DNA of 64,000 nt from DATHWB01 sp035544575 (GTDB lineage: Bacteria; Actinomycetota; Acidimicrobiia; Spongiisociales; ZC4RG35), in contig DATKEC010000132.1 of assembly GCA_035544575.1 (NCBI GenBank), positions 7,309-71,308 on the forward strand, written 5' to 3'. How positions within the stretch are numbered: position 1 is the first letter of the stretch; the number at the start of each line of letters is the position of its first letter. Both the position numbers and the translations under genes were made by a program. The notes beneath the pieces are model-generated. The model was not told the DNA's origin. It searched no databases and saw only the letters and a program-made list of their open reading frames with translations. Below are positions 59,526 through 64,000 of the stretch, piece after piece.

Positions 59526-60560
59526 TCATGCCCCCAGTATCCACATGAAGAGCTCCCGAGCGGTGCCGCGGGCACCGCCGACGCTGAGCAGCGCCCGATC
59601 GGAGAAGGGGAGCAGCACCGGTGCGCCGCGTTCGATGCCACGCGCCCGATCCAGCGCCAGCGGGCTCCAGCGGCTGGCGTCGGTCGACCACCACACGGCC
59701 GACGGCGTCTGTAGCCAGTACCGGTCCTCCAGTCGCCAGAAGGCGACGATGGGAAGCTCCGGCGGCCGGATCACGGTGGTCTCGCCGGGCTGGATCGCCA
59801 CGGTGACACCGTCGCGCTGGTGGAGCGTGATCACCTCGCCGATGCTCAGCGACAGTTGAAGCCCGGCCGGCTCCCAGTTCGTGCCATCGGTGCTGTACAA
59901 GTAGCCGACGGTGCCGTCGGCCAGTCTGCCGCGCCCAATCATTCCCGTCCCTGTCGACACGAGGCCCGTGTCGGGCGCGTCGGTCTCGGTCACCGCCCAC
60001 CCGCGGCCGAAGGTGCGCGCCGCCACCTGGCGGTTGCGGGTGGTGTCGATTCCCACCAAGACCAGCCCGTCTTCCTGGATAGCCACCGCCTGAACCGATC
60101 CCGTCCATGGCAGCCTGATCTTGTTCCACGTCGAGGCGTCGGTGCTGCGCCAGAGGACCGGCCCGGAGGCGTCGTTGCCGTGGACGACCGCGGTGTCGCC
60201 GTCGGAGGTGAGACGGTATAAAACCTCGCCTTCCGCGAACGGCAACATCGTTGTCGTGCCTTCGGCGTCGATCGTCGCCACCCCGCCCGGGACGACGAAC
60301 ACGTATCTCTCGCCGAGACGGCGGGCGTCGAACGGGGCGTGGGGGCTGGTGCCGAGCGGAATCCAGCGCCCGGTGTCGAGCGGGGTCGCCCGCGCGAACG
60401 CCGAAGTCGTCGGGGGTGGCCCGGCGCTCCGTGGCGACGGAAGGAGGACGATGGCCAGGGCGACGACGGTCGCCAGCGCGACCATCAACACGATCCGGGG
60501 ACGATTCGGACGCCGCAGGACGGTGGCGTCGGGGTCCGAGCCACCGACGATCACACTCAT
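59526..60560 (-). CDS. Secreted/anchored repeat protein with Asp-box-like blades
   Basis: A 344-residue protein: a short cytoplasmic part, one TM or signal segment (IVLMVALATVVALAIVLLPS) and a beta-rich extracytoplasmic domain. Recurrent units WRSTDASTWNK, LYSTDGTNWEPAG and WWSTDASRWSPL resemble the S/T-x-D-G/A-x-x-W Asp-box of BNR/sialidase-like propellers. No catalytic residues are evident. It lies 10 nt upstream of the phosphodiesterase-like gene on the same strand. Binding or structural role is possible; function unknown. Confidence 0.7.
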   Translation of the reverse strand: MSVIVGGSDPDATVLRRPNRPRIVLMVALATVVALAIVLLPSPRSAGPPPTTSAFARATPLDTGRWIPLGTSPHAPFDARRLGERYVFVVPGGVATIDAEGTTTMLPFAEGEVLYRLTSDGDTAVVHGNDASGPVLWRSTDASTWNKIRLPWTGSVQAVAIQEDGLVLVGIDTTRNRQVAARTFGRGWAVTETDAPDTGLVSTGTGMIGRGRLADGTVGYLYSTDGTNWEPAGLQLSLSIGEVITLHQRDGVTVAIQPGETTVIRPPELPIVAFWRLEDRYWLQTPSAVWWSTDASRWSPLALDRARGIERGAPVLLPFSDRALLSVGGARGTARELFMWILGA

Positions 60561-60605
60561 GGGCGAAGGCTACATGAGGCCCAGAAACATGGGTCCAGGA
60601 TGGAT

Positions 60606-60633
60606 TTGGGCGGTCAACCCCGATTCCTATACT
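60606..60633 (+). promoter_or_regulatory. Candidate promoter of the nuo operon
   Basis: TTGGGC (60606-60611), a 16-bp spacer and TATACT (60628-60633) lie 33 bp before the nuoA ATG; a GGAGAGG follows at 60647-60653. Confidence 0.5.
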
Positions 60634-60665
60634 CGCCGCGGGTCACGGAGAGGTTTCCCGGGTTC

Positions 60666-61031
60666 ATGAGCGAGTATTTCCAGGACTACATCACGGTCGG
60701 GGCCTTCGCCGCTCTGGGCGTGGTGCTCGTTGTGGCGATCCTCGGCGTTGCCTCCATCATCCGGCCGTCGAACACGACGAAGGCGAAGCGTACGACCTAC
60801 GAGTGCGGTGTTGACCCAGTCGGATCTGGCTGGAGCCAAACCTACGTCCGGTATTACGTCTTCGGGCTGCTGTTCGTGATCTTCGATGTCGAAGCGGTCT
60901 TCATCTTCCCGTGGGCGATCATGGCCGAGGATCTCGGCGTGTTCGGACTCGTGGCGATGGTTCTTTTCATGCTGACGCTCGTCGAGGGACTGGTCTACGC
61001 GATCAAGAAGGGGGTCCTGCGATGGGAGTAG
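60666..61031 (+). CDS. nuoA: NADH-quinone oxidoreductase subunit A
   Basis: A 121-residue membrane subunit of respiratory complex I with three TM segments. The family motif YECGVDPVGSGWSQTYVRYY follows the first helix, and FDVEAVFIFPWAIMAEDLG is in the second. ATG 60666; the 3' end overlaps nuoB by 10 nt. It heads the nuoABCDH run. Confidence 0.95.
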   Translation: MSEYFQDYITVGAFAALGVVLVVAILGVASIIRPSNTTKAKRTTYECGVDPVGSGWSQTYVRYYVFGLLFVIFDVEAVFIFPWAIMAEDLGVFGLVAMVLFMLTLVEGLVYAIKKGVLRWE

Positions 61032-61519
61032 TGCAGAAGTTCGGGGCCCCCAAACCCGTTTCGTGGCTTCTCAACTGGTCTCGCAAGTACTCGCTGTGGC
61101 TGTTCCAGTTCGGCCTGGCGTGCTGTGCGATCGAACTCATGGCCGCGTCGGGGCCACGCTATGACTTCATGCGCTTCGGGATCATCCCGCTCCCGGCCTC
61201 ACCCCGACAGGCCGACCTGATGGTGGTGGCCGGCACCGTGACGGACAAGATGGCGCCGGCCGTGAAGCGGCTGTACGACCAGATGCCCGATCCGAAGTAT
61301 GTGATCTCGATGGGTTCGTGCGCCAACTGTGGGGGGCCGTACTGGGACTCCTACTCCGTCACCAAAGGTGTCGACCAGCTGATTCCGGTGGATGTGTACG
61401 TGCCGGGCTGTCCGCCGCGGCCCGAAGCGCTTCTCGACGGCATCCTCCTGCTCCAGAAGAAGATCCAGGGCGAGGACATCAAGCAGAAGTGGAATCAGCG
61501 TGACCATGAGCCCGTCTGA
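61022..61519 (+). CDS. nuoB: NADH-quinone oxidoreductase subunit B
   Basis: A 165-residue subunit carrying iron-sulfur cluster N2. Ligand cysteines C34, C35 (FGLACCAIELM), C100 (SMGSCANCGGPY) and C130 (VPGCPPRPEALLDG) are all present. The ATG at 61022 lies inside nuoA, and the 3' end overlaps nuoC by 14 nt. Confidence 0.96.
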   Translation: MGVVQKFGAPKPVSWLLNWSRKYSLWLFQFGLACCAIELMAASGPRYDFMRFGIIPLPASPRQADLMVVAGTVTDKMAPAVKRLYDQMPDPKYVISMGSCANCGGPYWDSYSVTKGVDQLIPVDVYVPGCPPRPEALLDGILLLQKKIQGEDIKQKWNQRDHEPV

Positions 61520-62147
61520 TACCGCTGAGGACGCCACGCCCGAGGACACCGCACCGGAGGCGAGTGCGCTCGAGAAATTCGCGGCGGATGTGGCAGCGGC
61601 GGTGGGTGGTACGGCGGCCGTCGCCTTCGACACGGCGAAGGTCAGCGTCGAGGCCACCCGCTGGGAGGACTCGGTGCGCACCGCGCGGGACGAGTTCGGC
61701 CTCGTGTACTTCTCGTGGTTGAGCGCGATTCATTGGACGAACGAGGTCGCGGTTGGCGAAAAGCTCAGCGAGGACGTCGCCGAACGCCTCGAGGTCCTGT
61801 GCACCATCGGGGATCTGTCCGAGGGTCGTCTGGTGACGCTCTCGGCTGACATCGCCGTTGCGAATCCGCGCATCGAAAGCCTGGTGTCGGTCTTCGCGGG
61901 GGCGGACTGGCACGAGCGGGAGGCTCACGACATGTTCGGGATCGTCTTCGACGGCCACCCCGGTCTCGAACCGCTCTATCTTCCCAACGGTTTCAGCGGA
62001 CACCCGTTGCTCAAGTCCTACCCGCTGCTCAGCCGGGAAGTGAAGCCGTGGCCGGGCAAGGTCGACGTCGAGGCGATGCCCGACGCCGGCGATGACGACG
62101 ATGCGGTGGATCCCGACGCGCCGTCGACGGAGAACCCGGAGGCGTGA
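61506..62147 (+). CDS. nuoC: NADH-quinone oxidoreductase subunit C
   Basis: A 213-residue 30-kDa-type subunit: LVYFSWLSAIHWTNEVAVGE, ADWHEREAHDMFGIVFDGHP (the HEREAxDMxG hallmark) and YLPNGFSGHPLLKSYPL. An acidic N-terminal segment of about 25 residues (TAEDATPEDTAPEASALE) and an acidic C-terminal tail are additions. ATG 61506 or GTG 61500 are possible starts. It is a separate gene, not fused to nuoD. Confidence 0.94.
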   Translation: MSPSDTAEDATPEDTAPEASALEKFAADVAAAVGGTAAVAFDTAKVSVEATRWEDSVRTARDEFGLVYFSWLSAIHWTNEVAVGEKLSEDVAERLEVLCTIGDLSEGRLVTLSADIAVANPRIESLVSVFAGADWHEREAHDMFGIVFDGHPGLEPLYLPNGFSGHPLLKSYPLLSREVKPWPGKVDVEAMPDAGDDDDAVDPDAPSTENPEA

Positions 62148-62151
62148 GGCG

Positions 62152-63345
62152 ATGACGGTCAGCGATCAGGATCTCGTCCGCCACCTGTCGGAGGCATCCG
62201 TCTCGGTCGAACTCGAGACCGAGGACATGACCCTCAACATCGGTCCCCAGCACCCGTCGACGCACGGGGTGCTCAGACTGGTGGCGAGGGTCGACGGTGA
62301 ACGCGCCTACGACATCAGGCCGGTCATCGGCTACATGCATCGGGGCTACGAGAAGCTGTCCGAGGTTCGCAACTACCCCCAGATCACAACGCTGGTCAAC
62401 CGCATCGACTGGGTATCGGGCTATGCCAACGAGATTCCGTTCGTGGTGGCGGCCGAGAAGCTCATGGAGCTCGAGGTCCCCGAGCGCGCCCAGTACATCC
62501 GGCTCATCCTCACCGAGATGGCCCGGATCTCGTCGCACATGGTCTTCATGGCGTCCTATCCCCTCGAATTGGGAGCCGCCACTCCGCTCTTTTTCGCACT
62601 CCGCGAGCGCGAGCGGGTCCTCGACCTGCTCGAGAGCGTCACCGGCGGGCGCTTCCACCCCAACTTCAACCGCATCGGAGGGGTCAAGCCCGCCGCCGGA
62701 TCCGGATCCACCATGCGCAAGCAGATCCAGGATCTTCCCCAGGGCTTCTTCGCCGAGACCCAGGTGGCGATGGACAACATCGCCGAGGCGTGTGACCAGC
62801 TCGAGGATCTGGTGGCCGGCAACGAGATCATCCTCGCCCGCACCAAGGGAATCGGGGTCCTTCCTCCCGAAGTCGCCGCCTCCTTTGGCGTGTCCGGGCC
62901 GAATCTGCGGGCATCCGGGGTGCGTTTCGACCTCCGCAAAGTCGAGGACTACCTCCCCTACGACCGGTTCGACTTCACCGTTCCGGTGGGTGCCAACGGC
63001 GACTGCTGGGACCGGTGGGCGGTGCGTCTGGAGGAGATCCGCCAGTCGGCGTCGATCGTCCGTCAGGCCATCGACGGGATTCCCTCGGGCCCGCTCCAGG
63101 CCAAGGTTCCGAAGGTGATCAAGGTACCTGCCGGCGAGACGTACGTGCGGGCGGAGAACCCCAAGGGCGAGATGGGGTACTACCTCGTTTCGGACGGTGG
63201 CCAGGGTCCGTACCGGCTGAAGATCCGCTCCGCGTCGTTCTCGAACCTCTCGATACTGCCGTGGATCCTGGAAGGGGCGATCGTCCCCGACATCATCGCC
63301 ATCCTCGGCTCGCTCGACTTCGTCCTCGGGGACGTCGACCGATGA
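62152..63345 (+). CDS. nuoD: NADH-quinone oxidoreductase subunit D
   Basis: A 397-residue 49-kDa-type subunit lining the quinone site: MTLNIGPQHPSTHGVLRLVA, RGYEKLSEVRNYPQ, NEIPFVVAAEKLMELEVPER, ARISSHM and the C-terminal SFSNLSILPWILEGAIVPD. ATG 62152 begins 4 nt after the nuoC stop. The ATGA at its end starts nuoH directly, with no room for nuoE, nuoF or nuoG. Confidence 0.96.
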   Translation: MTVSDQDLVRHLSEASVSVELETEDMTLNIGPQHPSTHGVLRLVARVDGERAYDIRPVIGYMHRGYEKLSEVRNYPQITTLVNRIDWVSGYANEIPFVVAAEKLMELEVPERAQYIRLILTEMARISSHMVFMASYPLELGAATPLFFALRERERVLDLLESVTGGRFHPNFNRIGGVKPAAGSGSTMRKQIQDLPQGFFAETQVAMDNIAEACDQLEDLVAGNEIILARTKGIGVLPPEVAASFGVSGPNLRASGVRFDLRKVEDYLPYDRFDFTVPVGANGDCWDRWAVRLEEIRQSASIVRQAIDGIPSGPLQAKVPKVIKVPAGETYVRAENPKGEMGYYLVSDGGQGPYRLKIRSASFSNLSILPWILEGAIVPDIIAILGSLDFVLGDVDR

Positions 63346-64000
63346 GTTGGCTGCTGGACAACTTCTGGCTGCTGCTGCTGGCGAAGGTCCTCTTCGTCGC
63401 CACGATCATCCCGGTGGCCGGCATGCTGATCGGGTTCGCCGAGATGAAGTTGTCGGCGAAGATGCAGAACCGGGTCGGTCCCTATTTCGCCGGAGGACGG
63501 TGGGGGTGGGCCCAGCTCATCGCCGACGGCGTCAAGTTCTTCCAGAAGGAGGACCTGGTCCCCGAGGAGGCCGATGCCCCGGTCTTCAAGTTCGCGCCGG
63601 TTCTCGTCTTCATCGGCACCGTTGCGCTGTTCGTCGTGATCCCCTTCGGCCCGGGTCTCTCCATCCGGAACCTCGACGTCGGCATCTTCTATGCCCTCGC
63701 CATCTCGTCGCTGTCGACCATCGGCATCCTCGTCGCAGGATGGTCCTCGGCGAACAAGTACTCGCTGATGGGCGGTCTGCGCGCCGCCGGCCAGCTCATA
63801 GCCTACGAACTCCCCCTGGTGCTCGCCACCGTCGGCGTGGTGGTCATGGCGGGCACGATGAGTCTCGAGGGAATCGTCGAAGCCCAAGCGGCCTGGTTCT
63901 CCGAGCTCGGATGGGACTACGGGTTGCCGTTCGTCATACCCCAGTTCCTCGGCTTCGCCATCTTCATGGTCGCCGCCCTCGCCGAGCTCAGCCGGATCCC
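63342..64000 (+). CDS. nuoH: NADH-quinone oxidoreductase subunit H, N-terminal 219 residues, cut by the window end
   Basis: Membrane subunit bridging the quinone site to the proton-pumping arm. The start MSWLLDNFWLLLLAKVLFVA is followed by AEMKLSAKMQNRVGPYFAGG, the quinone-site motif, then LIADGVKFFQKED, SLMGGLRAAGQLIAYELPL and FAIFMVAALAELSRI. ATG 63342 overlaps the nuoD stop. The frame is open to base 64000. Confidence 0.94.
   Translation, partial: MSWLLDNFWLLLLAKVLFVATIIPVAGMLIGFAEMKLSAKMQNRVGPYFAGGRWGWAQLIADGVKFFQKEDLVPEEADAPVFKFAPVLVFIGTVALFVVIPFGPGLSIRNLDVGIFYALAISSLSTIGILVAGWSSANKYSLMGGLRAAGQLIAYELPLVLATVGVVVMAGTMSLEGIVEAQAAWFSELGWDYGLPFVIPQFLGFAIFMVAALAELSRI

Overview
The window is a contiguous piece of a high-GC actinobacterial chromosome. 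The lineage is indicated by the division cluster (FtsZ, SepF and DivIVA present, no FtsA), the DUF3040 protein, the type II fatty acid synthase order fabD-fabH-fabG-acpP-fabF, and the MoxR/DUF58/transglutaminase trio. A class such as Acidimicrobiia fits the gene order and the frequent GTG and TTG starts, but that placement is inference. No rRNA, tRNA, CRISPR array or intact insertion sequence was found. Genes are densely packed, and stop/start overlaps of the ATGA, GTGA or TGATG kind are common.

Layout, 1-25 kb. A truncated alpha-glucan phosphorylase (minus strand) stands opposite ilvD. A coupled run follows: small membrane protein, metallophosphoesterase, SRPBCC protein, ArsA-like ATPase, 63-residue protein, ROK sugar kinase, YkvA-like protein. 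Next come an alanine/LL-DAP type aminotransferase, a threonine aldolase and the fab cluster (9.6-13.9 kb). After them are an APH-fold kinase and two membrane proteins on the minus strand, a Nudix hydrolase overlapping a histidine phosphatase tail to tail, and dinB behind a striking 162-bp inverted-repeat element. DUF3040, a MerR-type regulator, the minus-strand MoxR-DUF58-transglutaminase operon, two small coupled genes and an HNH endonuclease complete this part.

Layout, 25-42.6 kb. This is the division and cell wall (dcw) cluster: mraZ, rsmH, ftsL, ftsI, murE, mraY, murD, ftsW, murG, murC, murB, ftsQ, ftsZ, pgeF, a YggS-type PLP protein, sepF, yggT, divIVA. murF is absent from its usual place between murE and mraY. 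mraZ has a promoter overlapped by three 10-bp-spaced GTGG boxes, and a long hairpin lies between mraZ and rsmH.

Layout, 42.6-64 kb. ileS, a DUF167 protein, an AlkZ-like protein, a thioredoxin and moaA come first. A lower-confidence accessory patch (48.9-51.2 kb) follows, with the C-terminal remnant of a tyrosine integrase, a DUF2182/DUF1326 pair and about 0.8 kb without a convincing gene. A minus-strand run from 57.6 to 51.2 kb encodes an iron-type ABC importer (lipoprotein, fused permease, ATPase), a 7-TM protein fused to a nucleoside-deoxyribosyltransferase-like domain, MobA and two membrane proteins. A DtxR/MntR-family repressor is divergent from the importer, with two palindromic operator candidates between them. 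After a phosphodiesterase-fold protein and a secreted repeat protein, the window ends in a respiratory complex I operon with order nuoA-B-C-D-H. nuoE, nuoF and nuoG are missing between D and H, as in 11-subunit complexes.
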